From: Utricularia gibba
Taxonomy: Eukaryota > Streptophyta > Magnoliopsida > Lamiales > Lentibulariaceae
Length of the DNA: 64,000 bases
Direction of reading: 5' to 3'
NCBI GenBank assembly: GCA_002189035.1
Contig: NEEC01000009.1
Coordinates: 2,356,001-2,420,000, forward strand
Shown one piece after another: positions 13,151 to 23,900 of this stretch. The notes under the pieces are model-generated. The model did no database searches, was not told where the DNA came from, and saw only the letters and a list, made by a program, of their open reading frames with translations. The translations under genes were made by a program, and so were the position numbers. The stretch's first letter is position 1. Each line of letters opens with the position of its first letter.

Positions 13151-14487
13151 CTAAGCTAGAGAAAGGCGTGTGTCGATGCCGGAGTCCATCAGCTCATGGC
13201 TACTGGAGGAACTGAGGGTTAAACTCAATCGCAGATCATCTCGGAAATCGGATTTGGGCTGCAAGTTAAATACGAGAGTCGATGGGTGATTATGGAGAGT
13301 CTATGAATATACTCTAAGTTTCTGGAAGTCGAACTGTTCACCTGAACTTCCAAGGGATCCTCGAGGTTTGCGGACTTGGCGTCATGAGGGATGATGCTGG
13401 AAACCGGGCTCGATAAGCTGCGGGTCGCTTGGGGTTCGAAGCTGGTGTCTGTAGCTGAGTGGTGATTGTGGAGCAGCCTGGAATCGACATGATTTTTGGG
13501 TTGTTGTTGGGATGAACAGAAAGGTTGAAACCTGTGCATGCATACAGTAAATTTGAATGCATTTATTGTATCTAGTTTTTAATCAGCTTCTAATCAAAAT
13601 CTAATTCTGGGTTCTTGTCTGATCAAAAGGATGATCAGACATTTCACCTCACCTGGATGACAGAGAGTTGATGTCAAAGGGATTAGGAGATTGAGGGTTT
13701 TGTAAGAAACTCTGGAGGCAGGTGGTTTTCAGATACGGATATGGATTCCGGAAGAAGACGATGCCTCCGTTTTCCGATCTCAGCTCCTGCAAAGAGCTAC
13801 TGCATTGGCTGTAGGGTGTACCAAGAAGTAGGTGTCTCCCATGAATGCTGCTGTATAGCCTACTTGTTTGACCTACACACCACATTGCATGGATCCTTTA
13901 GTTCATCAGAAAAATGTGTGGTGATTGCCATTTAACCACTCACCCTTCCCGGAATCATCAAGCTTCTTACTTCTGTGCATCTGATTCAACACAGAGTCGC
14001 AGAATCATTACCATGAAGGCTTGCAGATAAGAGGGAATGAAAAGGGAGCAGTTTCAAGCACCTGCAGGTGACTTTTGACATGGGCGATGCTGAGTCCTCT
14101 CACGTTCATCAGCTGGAGGACAGCTTTGGGAGTTGCTCCTGAGAAACATTCCAAGGTTTTCAATTGAAATAGACTGGAAAAATGAAAGGCTGCGTATAAG
14201 CTCACTTTCTTGCCCCCTAATCTCTCAACTGCATCAACGAAGCAGAGGTGAAGATCACGAGTCCAACGCAGCCTCGGAATTTTCGATCGAATATACTGAC
14301 GAACGCCGGCCTTTCTCTCGTTCCCTTGCCCTGCTTTCGAGCTCGAATTTTTGCCTTCTCTCCTGTCAACCTCATTGGTAAACCCAGCTTCCTCATTCAA
14401 GTGAATGGAGGACGAAGCATTGTCTTCTGATTGCGAGCTCCCAGATTCTTCATCAGGGATCGTCAAGCTTTTCTTGATCTCAGCCAT
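13151..14487 (-). CDS. GARP/G2-like (Myb-SHAQKYF-type) transcription factor with EAR motif
   Basis: This is a nuclear DNA-binding protein resembling the Arabidopsis At1g14600 group. There are six minus-strand exons: 14206-14487, 14062-14138, 13944-13980, 13653-13872, 13342-13531 and 13151-13258 (about 304 aa once the frame is continuous). The domain reads VRQYIRSKIPRLRWTRDLHLCFVDAVERLGG, then ATPKAVLQLMNVRGLSIAHVKSHLQ, then MHRSKKLDDSGK across exons 1-3. The C-terminus holds LRLSLTL, an LxLxL-type EAR repression motif. The first exon/intron border is out of phase by one base. Adding one G to the G5 run (plus strand C 14213-14217) gives the canonical GGQERATPK and correct splicing. As written, removing the 67-base intron shifts the frame, while retaining it leaves the frame open. 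A lost homopolymer base is the simplest explanation. Confidence 0.82.
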
Positions 14488-16399
14488 GGAAGGTATGATG
14501 CTCTCTTCCAGTTACCTCTTTTTCAGCAGCAACTATAGCACCCAGTCAGCTGTTGATAAGTATCAACTAAGGAACGTTTTTCCTACCACAAAAGTCAAAA
14601 AACACCAGAAGCCAAGAATTCAAGATTGAATAACCTAAACTTCTTCCTCATCAAAAAGAAGACTTTCAAAACCCTAACATGGAGAAGAACACAAGAATCC
14701 CACACCAAAGGTGAGGTGAATACACAAACTGCACCAAAACCCTTGATTTATTCGTATTGGATCCGAACCGAAAAACGGGTGAAAAGTTCGATTCAAGAAG
14801 CTTCTACATGAGGGGAAAGAAACCAAAACGAGGAGAAGCAGCAGCATATGCGCAGCAGCTGCGCCCTCTCCAGTTCATGGCTGCTGAAGGGTGAGCTTTG
14901 ATGATGATCCACCCATGGAATTAAATTCAAATGAGGGGATGAAAACCCATCTACCAGAATTCACTATGCTCCATACTCTTCATTATGACAAAAGGAGAGA
15001 CCAGCGAGAGATGAAGGATCCTCGGACAGTCACCTTGTAATGGTGCAATAATTCTCCACCTGTAGAGTTAGATGCCCAGCCTGTCCCCTTTCCCTGGTGC
15101 CTCCATTATTCTGTGCTGACTGTCTGCTCCCAGACGCATCATTGAACCCTCATTCTTCTTCCCTACTTCATTGAAACGCGCTCTTGATTTGGTAAAGAAT
15201 GATAGATTTAATAATTATACAATGACCAATATTCTTACACAACTAAAAAATGTACAATATTCTTACATAACTCAAAAATGTTTTTCGGATTTACATCATT
15301 GTAAACCCGAAACATGATTGTAATAATATATATATATATGATTCACAATATCTAAATTATCAAGTCATATTTATGATAGTATATATTTATTTAAATATAA
15401 ATTATTAATTAAGCTAACATACCGAAGCTCAAAATTTATATTATAATCATTGAACGAAAGGAATATAACTGGTAGAAAAGAAAAAATCAGAGGCGGCTTC
15501 AAGACTTCTAGAAAACTTCACAAGACGTTGAAAAAAGGAATGGACTTTAAATCTTCTAGAAACTATTAAATAATCAATTTGTAAAATGTGGTGGGTGATA
15601 ATTTGACAAAAAATAATAATAATTATTCTTTTCGCACTTGTATTATTTGTATGAAAACTAATATTTTCTTTAAAAAATACTAACTTTTATTCATTAAAAA
15701 ATAATTATTATTTTTACCAAACAAACTGATCTTAAATAAATGATTGGATGATAATTCTGGCCTGATATCATTAGTTAAAAGGCGAATCGATTTCCATTTT
15801 TTAATCCCGAGGCGATTGAATAAATAATTTATGACGTGGACTGTACGTAATTGCTTCTTTGCCGTCCCCTACAGTAGTAGGCCCCACTTATCTTCTTCAA
15901 AGTCTTCAACGACCCCTCCCCTTATGGGCCCATATGGGATCGGGGCCCTAATTTACCCGGCCCGAAACCCAAATCGGGTTACGTATTTGGGTTGGCCCAT
16001 TGGGCATCCACATGTGATATATGACCCGATAATATCAACATCCATTAGAATATTTTGAAATTAAAAAAATATATTTCGAATTCCGACGTCATCAGACAAT
16101 ACGTTTTCTTTTTTTTTGTATTTTAAAAACAAATTGACACCCTATTTATTGAACTGAATGAATAATAATGACACAGAAATGTCATATACAGGTTACAATG
16201 CGAGTTGGCAGCCAACGTGGAAAATGTGTAAGGAAATAAAAGGATTTACACGTGTCGGAAATACGCACGTCCACGTGTTATGTAATTTAGGTGAAAATTT
16301 TATTCCATAAGGAGCAGAGTCTCATGCATCACATAACTCAACATAATTCGAAGAAGTTGAAATATACGTCTTTAGGTTGGACTACTCCGGCACCGGGAG
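14488..16399. other. Intergenic, AT-rich
   Basis: No gene is supported here. The first few hundred bases are the upstream region of the G2-like gene. From about 15180 to 15820 the sequence is strongly AT-rich and includes a short TA run near 15330. Near 16380 the 3' end of the isocitrate lyase gene begins. No RNA gene or transposon ends were recognised. Confidence 0.45.
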
Positions 16400-18340
16400 C
16401 TACATCTTCGATTTTGCGACCACAACTCCGCTTTCCGCCGCCGTGCTTCCGGGCCTCGTCCAGGTACCCTCGAACTGCGCCTCCGTCACACCTAAAAGGC
16501 AAAGAACGAAACTACTGATTTCTGCACTTGATTAAAAATATGCTGATTGGAAACTTGCCTTTTCCCATGGCGGCGGTGGAAGTGATTCCGCCTTGCACGG
16601 TACGAAGGACCCGATCGTAGTAATTGGCGCCGGACCATTTCTGATGAGCCAGGGTATCAACTCCGTTGTTCCTCTCCTCCCTCTGGATCCTCTCTACATA
16701 GGCTAGCATCCCCCGTCGCGCAAAGTCCCGGGCGAAGACATCTGTGATGAGAGCATCGGCGTGGAAACCGCCGAGAGTGATGAACTGCCAACAGTAGCCC
16801 AATTTCGCGATCATCGGAATGAACTCCATCATCTCCTTATCCGTCATCCCCGAGGCGTCCCAGTTGAACGACGGAGATAAATTGTACGCCAGCATCATCT
16901 CCGGATGCCGCGATTTCACTCCGGCGGCGAATTCCGTACACTCGGCCAGATTGGGGCTCGTTGTTTCCATCCAGATCAGATCCGCGTGAGGGGCGAAAGC
17001 CCATGCGCGAACAATGGCGGCCTTCACCGACCCATTGAATCTGTAGAACCCCTCTCTGGTTTTGGGCAAATCCCAGTCCCAGAACAGATCCACGATCCCT
17101 AGGTTCGCGGCGATTTCGCGGCCGCGTTCGTTGGATAAGCATTTGTCGAAGGTGGAGTGACTCATGAACTCCTGCAGTTTCCTCTCTTTCTCCGGTGCTG
17201 CAATATTCATCCTGTTAATTGCATCGATGACGCAATCGGAGAAGGTTTTCAGTTTCCCCATTGACAGCCATTGGTCTTCGATAGCTTGGAGTTCCGCTCC
17301 CGATTTCCCAGCGCCCATCGCCTCCGCTAGAATGGAGGCTATGGGCTTTCCCCTGAGATCATGATTCGTGACTCCCAGAATGAATTGATGATCCCTAGAG
17401 TCCACATTTGTTTGAATCAGTGTCGCCGCTTCTGCGTCCGTGCGCGCCACCAGAACCGTCTCCACCCCATCACGTCGAACTGCAGCCGCGCCGCAACTAG
17501 CCTGTTGACATGCTCATTGACGCCCACGAGGACTTTCCCTGCCATGTGGCCGCATTTCTTTGTCACAGATGACTGATCCTCGAGATGAACGCCGGCGGCG
17601 CCGCGCTCCACAAACATCTTGCACAGTTTCACAGTAGCGGTGGCGGCGCCGAAGCCAGTATCCCCGTCAGCAATGATCGGCTTGAGGTAATCGATGTACG
17701 GCGTTCGTGCTCGCTCCTCACGGCTCATGCTGAACCGCGCCTCCCTCTGTTTCCGATCATGATACTGCTGCGCGAAGAAGAGATGCTCCACTTTGTTCGG
17801 CACCGTGTCGTACGGATAGTCCGCCAGGTCCGGCCCGGGCTCGTTGCTTGAAGTGTGGGTCGACGAGCACTGCCACCCCGACACATAGATCGTGTCCAGG
17901 GACTTAGCCATCATCGTCACCTGAACCGGTTAACCAAATACAGATAAAACTGAAAGAGCTTCGACCGAACTAATCCAAAACCCGGTTCGAACCGCCGACC
18001 TGGACAGGGTCAAGCGACCCGAAAGTGCGCGAAGCAGTGAAGTTAGCCTGGTGGGTTTTGAGGGTTCGCCAAAGCTTCTTAGCCATCTCGTTGGAGGCAT
18101 AGCTCTGACGGAGGGTACCCCGGAGAGCCACCACGTCGCGGGCGGAGTAAGGGCGGCGCGCGAGCCTGAACCTCTCGGAGCTCCACCACGCCTCCACCTC
18201 CGCCATCTCCGCCTCGAAACGGCCTTCCTCATCCATGATCTGCGCCCACGAAACTCACAAACTCAAAACAACCAAAGAAGAAACACAAGAAAAGAGATGA
18301 GGATCATCACCATCGAAGGTGAAGAGAAGGATAGAGCCAT
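16400..18340 (-). CDS. ICL: Isocitrate lyase, glyoxysomal
   Basis: This is the glyoxylate-cycle enzyme that cleaves isocitrate to glyoxylate and succinate in glyoxysomes, used to convert seed oil to sugar. The minus-strand exons are 18311-18340, 18000-18239, 16559-17920 and 16400-16491 (about 574 aa). The start [10 protein letters not shown] joins [11 protein letters not shown], as in other plant ICLs. The catalytic signature KKCGH is at about residues 211-215, and the C-terminus SKM is a peroxisomal PTS1 signal. The last intron begins with GC rather than GT (AAAG/GCAAGT) and ends in AG. Exon 3 contains a one-base deficit at the C4 run 17465-17468. With one more base the protein reads [16 protein letters not shown], as expected for the family; as written the frame breaks. 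All other regions are intact, so a sequence error is likelier than a dead gene. Confidence 0.92.
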
Positions 18341-18417
18341 GGAGGATCGAGCAGGCAACCCACCAACTCCAATCCAATCAACAATGCACGTAGACCAAGG
18401 GATTCCCCTGCGTCTTG

Positions 18418-18424
18418 ATTTATA
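18418..18424 (-). promoter_or_regulatory. TATA box of the isocitrate lyase gene
   Basis: TATAAAT on the minus strand lies 78 bases upstream of the ICL start codon, which fits a leader of about 45-50 bases. A CATGCA (RY) hexamer lies directly upstream at 18431-18436. Confidence 0.65.
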
Positions 18425-18586
18425 GCCCTCTGCATGGATAAAACAAATTGTAATAACACCAACCAAAGACAAAAAAGGATAAGGATGTAATAAAGGATAA
18501 AAACAGACCGTGGAAATGCAATGAATAAAATTGCAAAAGAAACCCAAATTCACACTGTTCTATTCAACGCAGCTCCCCGGCCCAGT

Positions 18587-18609
18587 ACGTGTCGCATGCA
18601 TGCATGCAC
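18587..18609 (-). promoter_or_regulatory. Adjacent ABRE-like and repeated RY elements upstream of ICL
   Basis: ACGTGTC, an ABRE-type core, occupies 18587-18593. It is followed immediately by GCATGCATGCATGCAC, overlapping copies of the RY core CATGCATG. It lies about 250 bases upstream of the ICL start codon. RY and ABRE pairs are the classical binding sites of ABI3/FUS3-type B3 factors and bZIP factors in seed genes, which suits the seed and seedling role of ICL. Occupancy is inferred, not shown. Confidence 0.6.
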
Positions 18610-20294
18610 GAGCAACCTTGTAACGGAACGGTGTTCTCACCATTAAAGAGAGAATTTTTAATATGGGAAAATGGGATGGGGGATATTAATTTAATATTAA
18701 AAAATGACGTGGCGGGTGATAGCAGATAGGAGTCGGGCGAGGTGGTTACCTTGGGAATCCCAATGGAGGAGGAGGATTTTGATCAGGCTTCGTGTTAGCC
18801 AGCCACATCATCCGTCCAATCACAACAAGAGGTGGCATTTTCTCGGGAAATGACAGTTGGGCTGGATCCTCTGATCACGCGGCCCATGTTGAATGCTGGG
18901 TCGATGGCCACATCCCATGGGCGGCCCACGAGATGAAGCCCCGGAAAATCCCAACAAAGCACATGGGGGTTGAGTGACGATGAGTCATCTAATTCACAAT
19001 TGAGCTAGTATATATAGATACATATGCGTGTATTTGTATATTTACAGATTTAGGTACGTTCAATTGTGATTTGAAAAATTATGAATGTGTTGGATTAATT
19101 TAAATTTATAATATTTAAATCATATTAATTTTTTAAAAATATTAAAATAAAATAATTTTTAATAAAAAATGAATAAAAATGAAAACGATAACTAATAAGC
19201 GATGATCGTCAAACTTTAAATAACACATAATGACAACAATCAATTTAGTTATGATCGAACACTCAATATAAAATAAATGAAAATATGATAAAATTAAGTG
19301 AATGGATGAAAATTTTGATTAGTTAATTAAACGAATAACTATTTATTATTAAAATTATTGATTAAAAATATTTAAAAAAAAAAACACAACATACGGCAAT
19401 TCGGGTGAATGACCGATTCCCCTAGTAATGGAGATCACACAGTTGCCGATTTAATTTAATTGTGCTTACGATCGTGTCTTATTTGAATGAACATGTGATG
19501 ATGCGCCGTGTCCGCCGCGTCCTGGATAACGAAATAGGAGTGTCGCGGTCGCGTTGGTATTGTATGCCTATCAACACCCCATTTCCAATCTGTTTATTGA
19601 ATAATTTAATCAATATAATAACAAGATATAAAGCAAGCCACGCGGCGTTCCGAATATATTATATAAAAAAAACTCACTTGATTAAACAACTGTTGAGTGT
19701 TCTCATACCATCTGCTGCTCTGCTAGTTGACAAAGCGGAGATGGATGGTGGATGGTGGAGGATGATGCACAATTATTGATGATCAACAACTGTGATCTGG
19801 TAATCTATTGATGATTCATGCCTTGGAGCTGGTTTCTGTACCAATCAAGGTCCCTTCCAGGCCCAGAATCCAGTTTACACCTTCCATGCATCATGTCATT
19901 TCCCCATCACTGCCAGCCCTCTACTTTCTTCCAAATCCCAGTCAAATCTACCTTCTTCCACGTTGCGGAGGAGTTGGTCCAAAAGCAGATTGATCCATGC
20001 CCAGCTTCTCTGTATTCACTGCAGTGGGCCCATGGCATGGCACCAACCTGCAAAATACTAGGCTGTGTCTTCAAGACGTGTCATCTATCAAATGGAATTG
20101 GCGCAAGAGTTTTTGAGGTCGACCTTGAACAGTGCAAGTCTGGACCTTGGGCCACTAGTTCTGCTAGCGCCTCCAGCTGAGTCCCACTATTTATATGTAT
20201 GAGATGATGGATAGAGTAGTCGTACCTCGTAACCAAGTCTGAGTGAGCTTCCCTGTGTGATCCAATCCTACAGTAGCATTTCATCGAACATCTC
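18610..20294. other. Intergenic, AT-rich in the middle
   Basis: No gene is supported. The stretch from about 19000 to 19400 is AT-rich. The part from 19800 to 20290 is the upstream region of the small membrane protein gene and contains a TTTATAT-type AT box near 20190, which might be its TATA element. Confidence 0.45.
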
Positions 20295-20642
20295 ATGGGG
20301 TGTAGGTCTGGAATCCTTCTTGTGACGTTGAGTACCCTGTTCTTCACGATCCACGCTCTTGACGGGGGACCGTATGCTGGGCAGAGGGATCTGCTTCAGG
20401 AATCGTTTGTTGAGAATTTCGCGGAATCTCCGGCTGGAAAAGAGCCGGCTTTTCGGGGCGGAGAAGTGGTATCGGAAACTCCGACAGCGTCGGAGAGTAG
20501 GAAGATGGGGAATCATCGTATGGAGGATAACTCCGCCGCCGGCGGTGGAGTCATCATCGGCGGCCTCGTCAGTGCCATTTTCGCAGCGGTGTACTGCTAC
20601 ATTCGGGTCACGAGGAGGCGGGCGTTTCAACAGGACGCTTAA
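20295..20642 (+). CDS. Small secretory-pathway type I membrane protein, unknown function
   Basis: This is a single-exon 115-aa protein. Residues 1-21 form a signal peptide (GILLVTLSTLFFTIHA core). A short acidic, Ser-rich lumenal or extracellular segment follows. Residues about 83-104 form one transmembrane helix starting GGGVIIGGLVSAIFAAVYCY, ended by the basic stop-transfer sequence RVTRRR and a short cytosolic tail. This architecture resembles small plant transmembrane proteins of unknown role. I do not recognise a named family. The start was chosen because it gives the signal peptide directly and no earlier in-frame ATG is near. Confidence 0.65.
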   Translation: MGCRSGILLVTLSTLFFTIHALDGGPYAGQRDLLQESFVENFAESPAGKEPAFRGGEVVSETPTASESRKMGNHRMEDNSAAGGGVIIGGLVSAIFAAVYCYIRVTRRRAFQQDA

Positions 20643-20930
20643 GCTTTGAGATTTGAATCTCAACGGTCGGTCATCAGCTTGTAATTAGTTCTTGTGATCA
20701 TATTATGGAAAGTTTAAAAATTAATATTTTTTTATTTAGCAAAATAAGAAAGAAAAAGGACAATCCCTAGTTCCCTGCCGAAATGATTTACCCACTTTGA
20801 GAAACTGTTTGGCGCGTATCTCAAGTCTTGTAACGAAAGCGAAAAAGACGCAGACTTGAATCCGCTTCGCTACACTGGGGCAAAGAGAGGACCAGAATTG
20901 AGCCCAGTAGAAGACCTTTGCCTGGGGGTA

Positions 20931-23900
20931 ATGGTGAGTGCGCTTTTCTTTGTGGAAATCTACTCTGCCGCTTGTTGGATACTATGGTTCAGCGGCATGC
21001 TTGATGATTTTGGGGTTTCTTTGCAGCCGCCGGACGAAGAGGAAGGTGTGGCTGCAGCCACTGAAAGTTTTCAAGAGACAGTGAATTCTAATCCCAATTC
21101 CCTGTCTTCGCATTTTGAACTGGTATATTTTGTTGAATTTCTTTTTTTAAAGTTGGCTCTCGTTTCTCTGTGTGTTGAGATTTGCGGTATTTGCGGACAA
21201 ATTTTTCAGGGGATGCATCTGTGGAAACGGCGAGAGAAAAGCCAGGAAATGAGGGAGAAAGCTGTGGAGCATTTTATGGCGGCTGCAAAGCTTGAACCCC
21301 AGAATGCTGTAGTTTTTAGATACCTGGGTCATTATTTTTCTGGAATTGAGCGTCAACGGGCTCTCAAATGTTATCAGAGGGCCGTCGTCCTTAATCCTGA
21401 TGACTCCGAGGCCGGGGTATGCCTTTTTTCTTGTTCTTGTTTTTTCTTCTTTGATTTCTGAGTTTTGATGTTTCATAATTCCATTAAGAAGTGTATTATA
21501 AGATTCCTGCATCAGAGCATAGTGATGGAATGTTCTGAGTTCTGAACAAGCGGCTGGCTATTCTACTTATTTTCATTATTGCTTTTCATCTAAAAGCTTC
21601 CTATGAAATATATGCATGCAATGTATCTATTCCTATTTATAATTGCAGGAGGCTTATTGTATTTTATTGGATGATGATGGAAAAGAGAGCTTGGTGCTTG
21701 TTGCCTGTCAAGAAGCTTCTGAGAAGTCTCCAAAGGCTTTTTGGGCATTTCGTCAACTTGGATTCTTTCAGGTTTTCTTTTCTTAGGTCTTGTGTTCTAA
21801 TTCAGATCATGTGGGATGAATATCACAGAATAATCTACCGCAGGCTCATAAAAAAAAATGGTCAGAAGCCATTCAAAGCCTTCAGCATGCAATCCGTGGA
21901 ATTCCTACTTGTGCTGACTCGTGGGAGGTCGTAAAGTTAATTGCTTTCTATAGCACTCCTGAAATGAAGATGCTTTTGTTTGTTTGTTTCCTTCATTTAA
22001 TTGATCAACATTTATTGTTAAATGTGATTATGCAGACCTTGGGTCTTGCATATCAACGAATGGGGATGTTCACTGCTGCACTTAAGGTTGGCTTTCTACG
22101 TAGTGCTTTCACTTATAAGTTTTTTACAAAATCTTTTTTGATGGGACACTTTTTTAACTTGCCGATTTTCACGTTTCTGTTAAATGGTAATCTGAATTAA
22201 AATTTTTCCACTTTCAACAGTCATATGGAAGAGCTGTTGAGTTAGATGCTTCAAGGGTGTTTGCGCTAGTTGAAAGTGGAAATATTTGTTTGATGCTGGG
22301 TTCCTATAGGGAGGTAATTCATTGAGCTTAAACAGTTTTTTAGCAAGTACGATTAATGACGCTGGCAATGACTATTAGTTATGAGCTACTGGAATATACA
22401 CACAAATTGATCGTTTTGGTTTGTCTGATGGTTTCACTTCATGTCCTCTAAAAATAGTTAATCATGCAATCATGACTAAGTTTAGTTGCTATTATTGGTC
22501 CTTCACTACTTTTCGTGTTGCACACAAATGCAACGGTATCAGGATCAATTTCCATTACTAATCTTTGTGAAAGCCTGAAGCAATACAATTTTTATCATCT
22601 CTTCAAGTAGACATGAATGACTTAGTTTTTGTTGGCAATACATGTTTTCAAGTATCATAGTTTTGTTATTCCATTTGTTTACTTTTCTTTCTTTTCACTT
22701 GAAGGGGATCAAGAAATTCCAACAAGCTTTAGAAATTTCACCTGGCAATATATCAGTTCTTTACGGGCTTGCTTCTGGTCTTCTTGGTTTTGCCAAGGAA
22801 TGTGCCAGTTTGGGTGCTTTAAAATGGGCAGCCTCTACACTAGAGGTCAGTATCTTAAAATAGTCTTGTTCCTCTGGACTTGCTCGTGTAATGATTGAAG
22901 TTTGCTAAGCTTAAATTCTTTGTATAGGAAGCATCCGAGGTGATAATACATAGTACACTTTTAGTTGGCAACTTCTCTTGTTCTTGGAAGCTACTGGGAG
23001 ATATTAAGGTATGGCAGTGTCCGAGTACCCTGTCCAAAGATACTTTTCTGATCTTGTTATCTACAATATTTAGTTCAAATTTTCTGTCCTGCGTCTTTTC
23101 TTAATATGACTATTGTAGTAATGAGTCCTGTTTCTTTTTTTAGCTTCTGCAGGCCAAATGTCACCCGTGGGTGCAGGAAACTATGCATGAGCATTTTGAT
23201 GAGAGCTTTTTCCGTTCTTCCATCGATGCATGGAAGAAAGCCCGCTTAATGGCTGCAAGAATGGCTAGAAGCGCCTATCAGCGTGCTTTGCATTTGGAAC
23301 CTTGGCAAGCTAATGCATATGTAGATGTTGCTATAGCAACAGGCCTCTGTTTGCAGTTTCAAGGGCCTTCAAAACAGGACCTTAGTGTATGGTAATTACT
23401 TTTTAATTATGACATTTTTGCAAAATCATATATCTTATCTAGTACAATCTCGCGGAAGGCCTGTGGCTGAAAAGATGTGCGTGGGTTCTGTACTACTTGA
23501 GGGTCACAAGGAAGAGTTTTGGGTGGCGCTAGGATGTTTAGCTGATCATACTGGATTAAAGCAGCATGCCTTGATACGTGCACTTCAATTGAATGTTTCC
23601 TTAGCGGTTGCCTGGGCATACCTTGGAAAGGTAACTTCTGAGCTTCTAAAAAGATTGCTGTTGGTTCTATCGCTTTTTATCCACAATGCTAGATGATGTC
23701 TTATTCTCACTTCCTGGCGTGCTTGATGCTTGACACCTTTGGAGATATAGAAATGGATGATGTTCATGCATTAATTTTGTGAAATTCTGTATGTGCAAGT
23801 ATGCTACACGGCTTGTCTGTTACATTCTTTCCAGGACATGATTTTTATGTTGCTTTTTCGTGGAGTTTTTTGATGGCCTCCATACAGTTAGGTTTCAGTT

